Notes under the pieces: model-generated
Database searches by the model: none
Told to the model about the DNA's origin: nothing
What the model saw: the letters and a program-made list of their open reading frames with translations, nothing else
Shown here: positions 1 to 8,996 of the stretch, piece after piece
How positions within the stretch are numbered: the first letter of the stretch is position 1
How the letters are laid out: every line of letters starts with the position of its first letter
Translations under genes and position numbers: made by a program
Assembly: GCA_937969105.1 (NCBI GenBank)
Contig: CALBUZ010000205.1
Span: forward strand, 1-25,189
DNA length: 25,189 bases
Source: an uncultured Collinsella sp.
GTDB taxonomy: Bacteria; Actinomycetota; Coriobacteriia; Coriobacteriales; Coriobacteriaceae
Direction: 5' to 3'

Positions 1-91
1 ATTATCTTAAAACGACGCATTATTGCAATGTACCGTTGTTTGCGGCGTCTGAAATGAACTTGGCCGAAAGGGCCGCTGGTCCCGGTCGCTG

Positions 92-110
92 GTTCGCGCT
101 TTGCGCGAAC
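92..110. repeat. Short perfect hairpin downstream of the DtxR-family gene
   Basis: Eight-base arms (GTTCGCGC and GCGCGAAC) flank a TTT loop, about 20 bases past the stop codon of the minus-strand regulator gene. A second weak hairpin (GGCC, GAAAG, GGCC) lies at 62-74. No T-run follows on the minus strand, so a Rho-independent terminator is not demonstrated. I recognise nothing else in positions 1-130. Confidence 0.35.
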
Positions 111-130
111 TCCGCGCTACTGTGGGTCAG

Positions 131-520
131 TTAGGCTTCTGTTGTTGGACCCGCTACATTTTCCCGTCCCAGCATCGACCTTAGCTTCTCAAAGCTCTCC
201 TCGCTCAGGCAATGCTCCATGTGGCAGCCCTCTTGCGAGGCAACCTTGGGCGCTACGCCTGCGTCCTCGAGCAGCCCCACGAAAAAGCAGTGACGCTCCC
301 ACATTTGGCGAGCGACCTCCAGACCACGCTCCGTCAGATGAACGTCGCGCTTGCCCATTTCGACATAGCCGCTGCTCTCCAGCGTCGCCATGGCTTTAGA
401 GACGCTCGCCTTGGTTACGCCTAGGTATTCAGCGACGTCAATCGATCGAACGATGCCCTGGCGCTGCGACAGAACGTAGATCGATTCGAGATAGTCTTCT
501 CCGGATTCACGCAGGGCCAT
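131..520 (-). CDS. DtxR/MntR-family metal-dependent transcriptional regulator (short form)
   Basis: This 129-residue protein is a cytoplasmic metal-sensing repressor. It has an N-terminal winged helix-turn-helix (about residues 8-65, with VAEYLGVTKASVSKAMATL as the recognition region) followed by the helical dimerisation and metal-binding domain. It stops before any SH3-like domain, as MntR does. The metal ligands fall at MntR-like positions: D9, E12, H77, E102 and H103. Residue 99 is Cys, inside the EGCHMEHCLS segment. In the family MntR has Glu at that place and DtxR/IdeR has Cys, so the cognate metal (Mn or Fe) is uncertain. The ATG at 520 has a GAAAGG ribosome-binding site. Repeated candidate operators lie just upstream at 545-625, which suggests autoregulation. 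The gene lies downstream of the HAD phosphatase gene but behind its terminator. No metal transporter is next to it in this window. Confidence 0.9.
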   Translation of the reverse strand: MALRESGEDYLESIYVLSQRQGIVRSIDVAEYLGVTKASVSKAMATLESSGYVEMGKRDVHLTERGLEVARQMWERHCFFVGLLEDAGVAPKVASQEGCHMEHCLSEESFEKLRSMLGRENVAGPTTEA

Positions 521-544
521 GGGCCGCCTTTCGCGATGGCTTCT

Positions 545-625
545 AGTTAGCCTTTGGATACTTTTGCTTGATTTACTTTACCGCAAAAGTTGCCCATGTC
601 TTACTACTTTGCCTAAAAGTTAGCC
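545..625. promoter_or_regulatory. Candidate operator array for the DtxR-family regulator
   Basis: Three related direct repeats precede the regulator gene: AGTTAGCC at 545-552, AAAAGTTGCCC at 585-595 and AAAAGTTAGCC at 615-625. The last two sit in a longer imperfect repeat that begins ACTTT at 575 and at 606, about 30 bp apart. The reverse-strand half-site GGCTAAC matches half of the known DtxR/IdeR operator. That they bind this regulator is an inference from position and resemblance. Confidence 0.5.
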
Positions 626-645
626 GTGTTTCACAAAACGTGCGG

Positions 646-684
646 GACGAAAACAAAATGGGGACGCTCCTCAAGGAGTGCCCC
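646..684 (-). terminator. Rho-independent terminator after the Cof-type HAD gene
   Basis: On the minus strand, a GGGG-CTCC stem with a small internal loop closes on GGAG-CCCC (660-684). It is followed by ATTTTGTTTTC (about 649-659). It lies about 25 bases after the stop codon of the HAD phosphatase gene and would separate that transcript from the metal-regulator gene. Confidence 0.65.
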
Positions 685-708
685 CAGGTGCCGGGTGCCG
701 GCCCGCGG

Positions 709-1479
709 CTAAATGAGGTCAAAGTGCTTTGCGGCGTTGTAGATGCCGTCGTCGTCTACGACGGTCGTCACGTAGGTCGCCGCGGCCTTCACCGTGTCCT
801 GCGCGTTGCCCATGGCCACGCTTGTGCCCACGGCGGAAAACATCGACAGGTCGTTCTCGCCGTCGCCAAAGGCGATCGCCTCGCTCGCGTCGATACCCAG
901 CCGCTCCAGCGTCGCCGCTACGCCCAAGTCCTTGCCGCCGTTGGCCGGAATAATGTCGCAGAACAGATCGCACCAGCGCGTGGTGAGCGAATGCGACACG
1001 GCGTCGGTCACGATATGCTCGTCGGCCGGATCCACAAAGGCGCAGAACTGGTAGACCGGCGCATCGAAGGCATGCTCAAACGGCTCCTCGTGGTAGACGA
1101 TTCCCGCGTTGCTGCCGGCCGTCACCACGCGCTCGGACAGGCGGTTCACAAACGAGTTCTCGCCCTGCATGCACAGCGAGTCATAGCGCCCCTGCGCCAC
1201 CTGGCCCACAATCACCGCGACGTCGTCCGGATCAATCGGACAGCTGCGATAAACCCCCTCGGCATCAAAGCAGCGCTGGCCCGAGAGCGTAATGTACGCA
1301 TCCCAGCCCAAGTCGAACAGCCAGTCCGGCATCTGGTAGGTCGGGCGACCCGTGGCGATCACGCACGCAATCCCCTGCTCGTGAAAGCTGTCGAGCACCT
1401 GCTGCGCCGACGCCGGAATCCGGTGGGTCTTAAAGCTCAGTAGCGTGCCGTCGATATCGAAAAATGCGGCCTTGATCAT
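709..1479 (-). CDS. Cof-type HAD-IIB family phosphatase
   Basis: This 256-residue cytoplasmic HAD-superfamily hydrolase should dephosphorylate small phosphorylated metabolites such as sugar phosphates or flavin-type substrates. The natural substrate cannot be read from the sequence. Motif I is FFDIDGTLL with D8 and D10. Motif II is IATGR with T43. The C2-type cap lies between motifs II and III, K183 is the motif III lysine, and motif IV is GDGENDLSMF with D206 and D210. The length is normal for the family. The start at 1479 follows the stop codon of the ABC-F gene by only six bases, and its GAGGAG ribosome-binding site overlaps the end of that gene. The two are therefore probably translationally coupled in one transcript, which ends at the hairpin at 660-684. 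Confidence 0.92.
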   Translation of the reverse strand: MIKAAFFDIDGTLLSFKTHRIPASAQQVLDSFHEQGIACVIATGRPTYQMPDWLFDLGWDAYITLSGQRCFDAEGVYRSCPIDPDDVAVIVGQVAQGRYDSLCMQGENSFVNRLSERVVTAGSNAGIVYHEEPFEHAFDAPVYQFCAFVDPADEHIVTDAVSHSLTTRWCDLFCDIIPANGGKDLGVAATLERLGIDASEAIAFGDGENDLSMFSAVGTSVAMGNAQDTVKAAATYVTTVVDDDGIYNAAKHFDLI

Positions 1480-1485
1480 CCTCGT

Positions 1486-3345
1486 CTACTCCTCGCCCTC
1501 GAGCTTTTCGCTCGCCTCGAGCCACGCCATCTCCAGCTCGTCCATGGCGGCATGGGCCTCGTCGATCTTTGCCTGCTGCTCGCCGAGCGCCGTGTAGTTG
1601 GTGGGATCGACCTGGGCCATGGCAGCCTCGGCCTCCTCCACGCGAGCGCGCTGTGTCTCCATCTTGCGCTCAAGCGAGCTCACCTCGCGGCGGAGCTTCT
1701 GGCGCTCGGCGTTGGAAAGACCGTTGGGCTGCCCGCTCGTCTTGGGTTTTTCGGCCGCAACCGCTGCGGCGCCGGTGTCGAACGTGCCGGTCTTGGCGCT
1801 CGGCGCGCCCACGGGCTCGCCCTCGGCGGTGGCGTTGCACAGGCGCAGGTATTGGTCGACGCCGCCGGGCATATGCGTCAGATGGCCATCGAGCAGCGCC
1901 CACTGCTGGTCGGTCACGCGCTCCATGAGGAAACGGTCGTGCGTCACCAGGATCAGCGTGCCCGGCCAGCCGTCGAGCAGGTCCTCGACAATCGCGAGCA
2001 TGTCGGTATCCAGATCGTTGCCCGGCTCGTCCAGGATAAGCACGTTGGGCTCGTCCAGGATCGTCAGCAGCAGCGACAGGCGACGGCGCTGGCCGCCCGA
2101 AAGGTCGCCGATACGACTCCAGAGCTGTTGCGTCGTAAAGCCCAGACGCTCGCAAAGCTTCTCGGGCGAGGTCTCCTTGCCGTCGATGACGTAGTACTTC
2201 TTATAGTTGCTGAGCACCTCGCGGATCGTGTCGCCCATGTAAGGCTCGAGCTCCTCGAGCTGCTGCGACAGCACGCCAAAACGCACCGTCTGGCCGATCT
2301 TCACGCGGCCGCGCAGGGGCGCGATCTTGCCCTGAATCACGTCGAGCAGTGTGGACTTACCGGCGCCGTTCTCGCCCAAAAGACCATAGCGGTCGCCCGC
2401 GCCGATAAGCCATGTCACGTCGGAGAGCACCTGCTTGGGCGCGCCATCGGTATCCGCATAGCCGGCATCCACGTCGATCACGTCGATGACCTGCTTGCCC
2501 AGGCGGCTCACGGCCAGGCGCTTGAGCTCCAGCTCGTCACGCACGGGCGGCACGTCAGCGATCAGCTCGCGAGCGGCATCCACGCGAAACTTGGGCTTGG
2601 TGGAGCGGGCTTGGGCGCCGCGGCTCAGCCACGCGAGCTCCTTGCGTGCCATGTTGCGACGACGCTCCTCGGTGACGGCGGCCATGCGGTCGCGCTCCAC
2701 GCGCTGCAGGATGTATGCCGAGTAGCCGCCCTCGAAGGGATCGACCTGGCCGTCGTGGACCTCCCACATGCTGGTGCAGACCTCGTCCAAGAACCAGCGG
2801 TCGTGCGTGACCACGAGCATGGCGCCCTGGCCGCGCTGCCAGCGGGCCTTTAAGTGACGCGCGAGCCAGTTGATGGTACGCATGTCCAGGTGGTTGGTGG
2901 GCTCGTCGAGCATGAGCACGTCGTAGTCGCCGATCAGCAGGCGCGCGAGGTCCACGCGACGGCGCTGGCCACCCGAAAGCTCGCCCACCGTTCCCTCCCA
3001 GGGCACATCGCTAATGAGGCCGGCAAGGATCTGGCGTGTTCGCGGACTCGACGCCCACTCATACTCGGGCGTGTCGCCCACAACGGCATGATGCACGGTA
3101 TCGGTGTCGACAAGCTGGTCCTTTTGGCCGAGCAGGCCGATCGTGGTGCCGCGGCGATGAGTCACGCGGCCGTCGTCGGGCTCCAGCGTGCCGGCGAGCA
3201 CGCTCAGCAGCGTCGACTTGCCGTCGCCGTTTTTGCCGACGATGCCAATACGGTCGCCCTCGCCCACGCCGAGCGTCACGCTATCGAAAATATGCTTGGT
3301 GGGAAACTCTAGGCTGACGGAATCGCATCCCAAAAGAATCGCCAT
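1486..3345 (-). CDS. ABC-F family ATPase, Uup-like
   Basis: This soluble 619-residue protein has two ABC ATPase domains and no membrane segments, which places it in the ribosome-associated ABC-F family. Domain 1 has Walker A GKNGDGKST (37-45), signature LSGGQRRR (from 123) and Walker B LMLDEPTNHLD (144-154). Domain 2 has Walker A GENGAGKST, a second LSGGQRRR and Walker B ILDEPGNDLD. The NDLD ending in domain 2 and the charged coiled-coil C-terminus (last 70 or so residues, SSLERKMETQRARVEEAEAA) are typical of Uup. The usual Thr of DEPTND is Gly here. Residues around 215-260 form the inter-domain linker. I chose the ATG at 3345, which gives MAILLGCDSV and has a GGAG site nine bases upstream. 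A longer in-frame extension to 3501 overlaps the pst terminator region and has no homology-like sequence. The exact role (ribosome rescue, biogenesis or antibiotic protection) is not settled. Confidence 0.9.
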   Translation of the reverse strand: MAILLGCDSVSLEFPTKHIFDSVTLGVGEGDRIGIVGKNGDGKSTLLSVLAGTLEPDDGRVTHRRGTTIGLLGQKDQLVDTDTVHHAVVGDTPEYEWASSPRTRQILAGLISDVPWEGTVGELSGGQRRRVDLARLLIGDYDVLMLDEPTNHLDMRTINWLARHLKARWQRGQGAMLVVTHDRWFLDEVCTSMWEVHDGQVDPFEGGYSAYILQRVERDRMAAVTEERRRNMARKELAWLSRGAQARSTKPKFRVDAARELIADVPPVRDELELKRLAVSRLGKQVIDVIDVDAGYADTDGAPKQVLSDVTWLIGAGDRYGLLGENGAGKSTLLDVIQGKIAPLRGRVKIGQTVRFGVLSQQLEELEPYMGDTIREVLSNYKKYYVIDGKETSPEKLCERLGFTTQQLWSRIGDLSGGQRRRLSLLLTILDEPNVLILDEPGNDLDTDMLAIVEDLLDGWPGTLILVTHDRFLMERVTDQQWALLDGHLTHMPGGVDQYLRLCNATAEGEPVGAPSAKTGTFDTGAAAVAAEKPKTSGQPNGLSNAERQKLRREVSSLERKMETQRARVEEAEAAMAQVDPTNYTALGEQQAKIDEAHAAMDELEMAWLEASEKLEGEE

Positions 3346-3405
3346 GTGCCCTGCTCCTTCGTAGAAATTCAACGTTGTCCATGATAGCAGCGAGCCCCAC
3401 CCCAA

Positions 3406-3440
3406 ACCACCACGAAGGTGCCTGTCCCCTTTGTGGTGGT
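3406..3440. repeat. Palindromic intergenic repeat with a GTCCC-type core
   Basis: Arms ACCACCAC (3406-3413) and GTGGTGGT (3433-3440) are perfectly complementary. The inner sequence adds AAGG/CCTT-type pairing around a CCTGTCCCC phrase. The same CCTGTCCC phrase recurs in the palindromes at 16375-16441 and 16460-16496, so I place it in the same loose family. It lies between the pst terminator and the ABC-F start. Confidence 0.6.
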
Positions 3441-3457
3441 CGCTTCGGTCGCAGAGC

Positions 3458-3494
3458 AAAAAGGCGGGCCATCTCCCGCAAGAGATGACCCGCC
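3458..3494 (-). terminator. Rho-independent terminator of the pst operon
   Basis: On the minus strand this is a 13-pair stem with one mismatch: GGCGGG and CATCTC pair with GAGATG and CCCGCC across 3463-3475 and 3482-3494. It is followed at once by TTTTTGCTCT. It lies about 57 bases after the pstB stop codon and should end the pst transcript before the ABC-F gene. Confidence 0.85.
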
Positions 3495-3506
3495 CCTCCA
3501 ATCAGT

Positions 3507-3532
3507 CCCGTGGCGACCGTGGCCGCCACGGG
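3507..3532. repeat. Inverted repeat in the pstB 3' region
   Basis: Nine-base perfect arms, CCCGTGGCG and CGCCACGGG, flank an eight-base loop between the pstB stop codon and the operon terminator. There is no T-run. It may stabilise the 3' end of the pst mRNA, but no function can be shown from the sequence. Confidence 0.5.
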
Positions 3533-3550
3533 CCTCAAGCATGTCCCGGA

Positions 3551-4419
<869 letters not shown>

Positions 4420-4423
<4 letters not shown>

Positions 4424-5346
4424 TCGGCCGTCATCTTCCTTGCCAGTTGCTTGCCCACGATACGGGCAACTATGTTAAACAGCAGCACGCAGATCATCAG
4501 CAGTGCAGCGGTGCCCCAAACGATCTGCTGGGCCTCGGGGCTGCCCTCGCCGTAAATCTTGTAGATGTGCACGGCGAGCGACTCACCGGGGCGGAACACG
4601 TTCCAAGCGCAGGTGGGGCTCGACAGGTTAAAGCTCAAGAAGTTCAAACGCACCGGCGAGCTCATGCCCGAGGTAAAGAGCAGTGCCGCGGCCTCGCCAA
4701 ACACGCGGCCGGCCGAAAGCACGATGCCGGTCACGATGGCAGGCATGGCCTCGGGGATCAGGATGTGCAGCGTGGCCTCCCAGCGGGTAAGGCCCATGGC
4801 CAGGCACGCATCACGCTGGGCCTGTGGCACGTCCTCGAGCGCCTGCTGAATCACGCGCACCAGGATGGGAATGTTAAACATGGTGAGTGCGACGGCGCCG
4901 GAGATGATGGAGTACTTCCAGCCCAGCTGCACCGAGAACACCAGAAAGCCGAACATGCCGACGACGATGGAAGGCAGCGAGGACAGCGTCTCGATGGCGG
5001 TGGAGGCGATGTCACGGATAGGGCCGTTCGGTGCGTACTCAACCAGGAAGACCGCTCCGCCCAGGCTGATGGGCACCGAGATGACCAGAGTGATCAGCAG
5101 CAGGTAGAACGAGTCGAACAGCTGGTAGAGCACGCCGCCCTGGGTACCGTTGGCGCGCGCGGGCTGCGTGAGAAATCCCGGCTGGAACAGCGTCGAGATG
5201 CCCTCGAACAGGATATAGGCCACCATGGAGACGACGATGAGCATGACGATGGCGGCGATCGCCGTCAGCACGCCCGTGGCGATGCGGTCCTGCTTTTGGA
5301 CGCGCCCGAGCCTCGCCTCGTCGATATGGATGCGCGTGCTAGCCAC
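4420..5346 (-). CDS. pstA: Phosphate ABC transporter permease PstA
   Basis: This 308-residue integral membrane subunit forms half of the phosphate channel with PstC. The sequence shows about six hydrophobic segments. The first lies at about residues 23-48, the middle ones fall around VYLLLITLVISVPISLGGAV and IISGAVALTMFNIPILV, and the last is near the C-terminus. An ABC-permease EAA loop (QRDACLAMGLTRWEATLHILIPEA) docks on PstB. The start is a GTG at 5346, which overlaps the end of pstC by eight bases. The stop overlaps the pstB start by four. These overlaps argue for tightly coupled synthesis of the transporter. Confidence 0.95.
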
Positions 5347-6247
5347 GAGCCTTCGCCCCCTTGCGGCCGATGAGGTGGATAATCAGGATGAAGATGAGGC
5401 TCATGCCCATCAGCAGCAGGCCGAGCGCCCACAGAACATCGTCCTGGGCCGAGCCCTCAGCATAGACCGCCATGGACGTGGTGAGCGTGGTGGTGATGGT
5501 CGAAGCCGGCGACAGCAGCGACGTCGGCATGGCCTCGATACCGCCGATAACCATGCGCACGGCGAGCGTCTCGCCAAAGGCGCGGGTCATGCCAAGAATG
5601 ACCGCGGTCATGAGCGACGGCATGGCGGACTTGAGCACCACGTGCCAGATGGTCTGCCAGCGGGTGTAGCCCAGCGCGAGCGAACCCTGGCGGTAGCTGT
5701 CGGGCACGGCGCGCAGGCCATCGACCGAAAGCGTGGTCATCGTCGGCAGGATCATGACAGCCAGCACGACGGCGCCGGGCAGGATACCCAGGCCCGTGCT
5801 CACATGGAAAACACTCTTCATAAGGCCGACGACCACGTGAAAACCGATCAGGCCAAAGACGACCGAGGGAATGCCGGTCAAAAGCTCAATAAGCGGCTGA
5901 AAGATCTTGGAGCCAAACTTAGGCTGGATCTCGACCGCAAAGATGGCAGAGCCGATGGCGATGGGCAATGCGATGAGCGTGGAGAGCACCATGACCGCAA
6001 ACGAGGTGACGATCAGGGGCAGGGCGCCGGTATAGGGCAGGCCGTTTTCGGCTGTGTTGGCCAGGTCCCACTTGGTGCCGGTGAAGAACTCGACGACCGA
6101 AACGCCGTCCTTGAGAAAAGCCGAGAGGCCCTTTTGGGCGACCATAAAGATGAGCGCGGCAACGACAAGCGTCACGAGCGCTACGCACGCGCCCGTGACG
6201 CCCAGGCCCACGTTCTCAAGGTCGCGCTTTGGCAGCTGTTTTGCCAT
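5339..6247 (-). CDS. pstC: Phosphate ABC transporter permease PstC
   Basis: This 302-residue inner-membrane permease is the partner of PstA. It has about six membrane segments, including VALVTLVVAALIFMVAQ near residues 22-39, a periplasmic-type loop rich in polar residues at about 45-75, and an EAA-type loop (RQGSLALGYTRWQTIWHVV) for PstB contact. The ATG at 6247 has a GGAAAGG ribosome-binding site, 24 bases after pstS. The gene overlaps pstA by eight bases. Length and motifs are normal for PstC. Confidence 0.95.
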   Translation of the reverse strand: MAKQLPKRDLENVGLGVTGACVALVTLVVAALIFMVAQKGLSAFLKDGVSVVEFFTGTKWDLANTAENGLPYTGALPLIVTSFAVMVLSTLIALPIAIGSAIFAVEIQPKFGSKIFQPLIELLTGIPSVVFGLIGFHVVVGLMKSVFHVSTGLGILPGAVVLAVMILPTMTTLSVDGLRAVPDSYRQGSLALGYTRWQTIWHVVLKSAMPSLMTAVILGMTRAFGETLAVRMVIGGIEAMPTSLLSPASTITTTLTTSMAVYAEGSAQDDVLWALGLLLMGMSLIFILIIHLIGRKGAKARG

Positions 6248-6271
6248 TGCAAACCTTTCCGGGGCGATTAC

Positions 6272-7210
6272 TTATTTAGCGGAGACCTTGCCGCTGGCGT
6301 CCTTGACGACCTTCATGGCAGAAACGGGGATAAAGCCCTGCTCCTCGACGAGCTTGCCCTGGACGTCGTCGGAAAGCATGAACTCCAGGAAGGCCTTGGT
6401 AGCCTCGTCGGCGTCCTTTGCGCAGTACATGTGCTCGGTAGCCCAGATCTTGAAGGAGTCGTCGGTGACATTCTTGCTCTTGGGCTCGACGCCCTCGACT
6501 TTGATGGCATTGAACTTGGAGTCATCGAAGTGCGAGAAGTCGAGGTAGGAGATGGCGTTGTCGGTGCTGCCCATCTGAGTCTGGACATCGCCGGACTTGT
6601 CGAGCTCGGCGTCGCCCTTAAAGTCGACGGCCTCGTCACCAAAGACGGCAGCCTCGAAGGTGGCGCGGGTGCCGGAGCCGGCCTTGCGGTTGAGAACGAC
6701 GATCTTGGCGTCATCGCCGCCGACCTCATTCCAGTTGGTGATCTGGCCGGAGAAGATGCCCTTGAGCTGCTCGAGGGACAGGTCATCGACCGTCACGTTC
6801 TTGGAGACGACGGGACCCATGCCCACGACGGCGACCTCGTGGTCGACGAGGTTCTTGACCTGATCGGCCTCGAGCTTGGACTCGGCGAAGACGTCGGAGT
6901 TACCGATGGTAACGGTGCCGGCGGCAACAGCGGTCAGACCTTTGCCCGAACCGTTGCCCGAGCCGGAAACGGAGACGTCGGGGTTGGCATCCATGAACTT
7001 CTCGGCAGCGGCCTCGACGAGAGCTTGGAACGAGGAGGCGCCGTCGTAGGTCACCTCGCCGGAGACGGACTCGGCAGCAGTGGCGCTACCCTTGTCGGCG
7101 GCGTCGGAAGCGCCTGCGCCGCCGCAACCAACGAGGCCGAGGCCCACGAAGCTGGCAAGACCACCAGCGAGGCCGAGGAACTGACGACGAGAATAAGCCT
7201 GATCGAGCAT
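6272..7210 (-). CDS. pstS: Phosphate-binding lipoprotein PstS
   Basis: This 312-residue extracytoplasmic protein captures phosphate and delivers it to PstC-PstA. The N-terminus carries SRRQFLG (7-13), a twin-arginine-like motif, then a hydrophobic stretch and a lipobox LVGC with C29 as the predicted lipidated residue. This predicts export, possibly by Tat, and anchoring to the outer face of the membrane. The phosphate-binding signature is present as SGSGNGSGKGLTAV (about 82-95) and RKAGSGTR further on. I chose the ATG at 7210 because it has a GAAAGGAAG ribosome-binding site and starts directly before the signal peptide. Upstream in-frame starts would put 6 to 30 unlikely residues ahead of it. 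It is first in the pst operon. Expression is probably phosphate-controlled (see the candidate sites at 7353-7369). Confidence 0.95.
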   Translation of the reverse strand: MLDQAYSRRQFLGLAGGLASFVGLGLVGCGGAGASDAADKGSATAAESVSGEVTYDGASSFQALVEAAAEKFMDANPDVSVSGSGNGSGKGLTAVAAGTVTIGNSDVFAESKLEADQVKNLVDHEVAVVGMGPVVSKNVTVDDLSLEQLKGIFSGQITNWNEVGGDDAKIVVLNRKAGSGTRATFEAAVFGDEAVDFKGDAELDKSGDVQTQMGSTDNAISYLDFSHFDDSKFNAIKVEGVEPKSKNVTDDSFKIWATEHMYCAKDADEATKAFLEFMLSDDVQGKLVEEQGFIPVSAMKVVKDASGKVSAK

Positions 7211-7235
7211 GATCTTCCTTTCATACATGCGACTC

Positions 7236-7252
7236 GCGGGCACCCTGCCCGC
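7236..7252 (-). promoter_or_regulatory. Hairpin in the pstS leader
   Basis: Perfect seven-base arms, GCGGGCA and TGCCCGC, flank a three-base loop about 15 bases upstream of the pstS ribosome-binding site. A stem of the same design (GCCGGCA, CCC, TGCCGGC) precedes the gene at 22929. It may affect mRNA stability or initiation. This is an inference from position only. Confidence 0.4.
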
Positions 7253-7352
7253 TTTGCTGTTTGGAAAGATACGACCCCGACCGGGCAGCACCCGCGCCAA
7301 CTGCGGTTTCTTACGGGCATTTGATAAACCCTTACCGCAAGCGCGGCAGGGC

Positions 7353-7369
7353 TTTACAAACGAATAACA
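7353..7369. promoter_or_regulatory. Possible PhoP-box half-sites upstream of pstS
   Basis: TTTACA at 7353-7358 and ATAACA at 7364-7369 are spaced 11 bp start to start. Another TTTACA lies at 7396-7401, about three turns away. In Bacillus-type Pho regulation, PhoP binds TTAACA-like hexamers at 11-bp intervals. The match is loose and Coriobacteriia sites are not known to me, so this is a weak call. Confidence 0.25.
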
Positions 7370-7405
7370 ATCCAGCTGACATGCATGGCCCGCCTTTTAC
7401 ACTGA

Positions 7406-7483
7406 TAAAAAAAGAAGTTGCGGTGAAATAGTTCCTGTTTGGCTGTTAGGCAGCCGATTCTAGGAACTATTCCACCGCAACTT
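7406..7483 (-). terminator. GTTGCGGTGA-family palindrome, copy 1, acting as terminator of the dipeptidase gene
   Basis: The 22-base arms at 7415-7436 and 7462-7483 match at 21 of 22 positions. The 25-base centre holds a second hairpin, GGCTG/CAGCC. On the minus strand the stem is followed directly by CTTCTTTTTTTATC, and the dipeptidase stop codon lies 22 bases upstream, so it should terminate that transcript. Copies 2 and 3 of the same family lie at 10691-10755 and 16302-16368. Confidence 0.8.
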
Positions 7484-7505
7484 AGATTGGCAAAACGCCG
7501 CAACC

Positions 7506-8942
7506 TTAAAGTTCGAGCTCGTTGAGCCTTAAGATCGCAACAATATAGATCTTGAGCGCTTGCTTGAGCTGTTCCTCGTTGGCACACTCGTTGGGGCCGT
7601 GCATCTGGCCGCCCCACGCGGGCAGCTCCAGGCCGGTCTCCTCAGGGCCAAACGAGACGGCGCGGGCAAAGTTGCGCGCGTACGTGCCGCCGCCCATGGC
7701 AAAAGGCTCGGCATGCTTACCCGTAAACTCGTTATAGGTGTCAATCAGCGCCTTCACGGCCGGGTCATCGGCCGAAACTGAGAACGGCACCTTGGCGCGA
7801 CCCACGCGATACGTTACACCAAAGCGGCCCACGAGCGGCTCGAGCTGCTCGCAGATGGTATCGGCGCTCGTGCTGTCGGGGAAACGCACGTCGATGACCT
7901 GCTCGATGTGGCCATCCGCCACACGGATGACGCCGGGGTTGCAGGTGAGCGGGCCAAACGCCGGGCTCGTCGCATCGATTCCCAAGCCGCGACCATAGGT
8001 ATCCGCGTGCACAAAGGCCAAGAACTTGACGAACTCGTGCTCCGCAGGCGTGAGCAGGCGCTCGCCGCGGGCGCCAAACGCATCCTCGACCTCGCGCAGG
8101 TACGTCACGATCAGGCCGACGGCGTTGATCGTCCCCTCGGGCATCGAGGCATGACCGCCAATGCCGTGGGCGAAAATCTGCGCATGCCCGTTATCGAGTG
8201 TCGTGATCTCCAGGCGGTCGGCGTTCTCAACGGGCGCCGGCAGTTCATCGGCGGCAATCGCAAGCTCGCAGATAGACTGCGACGGAATGGCGTTGCTCGC
8301 CTCGGCGCCGCTCCACGACACAATGCGCCCGCCATCGATCCTAGAGCTCACAAACGTCGCCCCAAACTGGCCCTTCTCGGCATTGCAGACCGGGAACTCG
8401 GCATCGGGCGTAAACAGAAAGTCGGGGTTCGCGTGGTTCTCCAGATAATGGTGAACATCGGACATGCCCACTTCCTCATCGCAGCCCAGCAGCGCGCGGA
8501 AGGTATAGCGCGGGGTGATGCCGTGCTTGAGCAGATAGGCGCCGGCGTAGAGCGACAGCACAGCCGGGCCCTTGTCGTCGATCACGCCGCGACCGAGCAG
8601 CCAGCCCTCGCGGCGCTCCATCGCAAACGGATCGGTATTCCAACCGGGACCGGCGGGCACCACGTCCACATGGCAGATGGTCGCGAGTTGCTTGTCGCCG
8701 CGGCCAGGGATATCGGCAATGCCCACATAGCCCTCGTCGTCGCTCGTCTGGTAGCCGAGCTTTTGCGCGATGCCGAGTGCGCAATCGAGCGCGTCACGGA
8801 CCGGGCGGCCAAACGGCGCTCCGGGCTCCGCATCGGCAGAAACTGCCACGGACGGATAGCTCACCAGCTGCTCGATATCGGCGACGACATCTTCCCAGAC
8901 CTCGTCGACATACTCGGCGACGCTCTGCTCCACCTGATTCAT
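7506..8942 (-). CDS. pepV: M20 family dipeptidase, PepV/Sapep type
   Basis: This 478-residue cytoplasmic zinc aminopeptidase is predicted to cleave dipeptides, with the two-metal chemistry of the M20 family. Visible motifs are ICHVDVVPAGPGW (from 89, ligand H91 and D93), GRGVIDDKGPAV (ligand D122), GCDEEVGM (catalytic E156 and ligand E157) and TPDAEFPV (ligand D180). The C-terminal MHGPNECANEEQL supplies the last metal-binding His, and GGGTYARNF is typical of PepV. The lid domain lies in the middle of the protein. Length is normal. The ATG at 8942 has a strong AAGGAGGT site seven bases upstream. A start 15 codons earlier lacks support. It follows the HAD gene by 54 bases on the same strand and ends at the palindromic terminator at 7406-7483. 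Confidence 0.92.
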   Translation of the reverse strand: MNQVEQSVAEYVDEVWEDVVADIEQLVSYPSVAVSADAEPGAPFGRPVRDALDCALGIAQKLGYQTSDDEGYVGIADIPGRGDKQLATICHVDVVPAGPGWNTDPFAMERREGWLLGRGVIDDKGPAVLSLYAGAYLLKHGITPRYTFRALLGCDEEVGMSDVHHYLENHANPDFLFTPDAEFPVCNAEKGQFGATFVSSRIDGGRIVSWSGAEASNAIPSQSICELAIAADELPAPVENADRLEITTLDNGHAQIFAHGIGGHASMPEGTINAVGLIVTYLREVEDAFGARGERLLTPAEHEFVKFLAFVHADTYGRGLGIDATSPAFGPLTCNPGVIRVADGHIEQVIDVRFPDSTSADTICEQLEPLVGRFGVTYRVGRAKVPFSVSADDPAVKALIDTYNEFTGKHAEPFAMGGGTYARNFARAVSFGPEETGLELPAWGGQMHGPNECANEEQLKQALKIYIVAILRLNELEL

Positions 8943-8996
8943 GGACGACCTCCTTACCAATGAGCGACGGGTACGCCCGCCCCTCACATCACATAC

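Noticed and set aside
1..130. Right end of another rod-like element (GCGGCGTC at 42-49, hairpin at 92-110, then a minus-strand stop codon)
   Set aside because: Only the hairpin and one degenerate box fit. The sequence left of the box does not match, and the window ends before it can be tested.
568..1443. Plus-strand open frame opposite the HAD phosphatase gene
   Set aside because: It is Arg/His/Val-rich antisense sequence, and it crosses the operator region and terminator of genuine genes.
5225..7324. Long open frame on the plus strand across the pst genes, about 699 codons
   Set aside because: It is antisense to pstA, pstC and pstS, with His/Asp/Gly-rich composition typical of shadow frames in GC-rich DNA. 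No start signal or domain.
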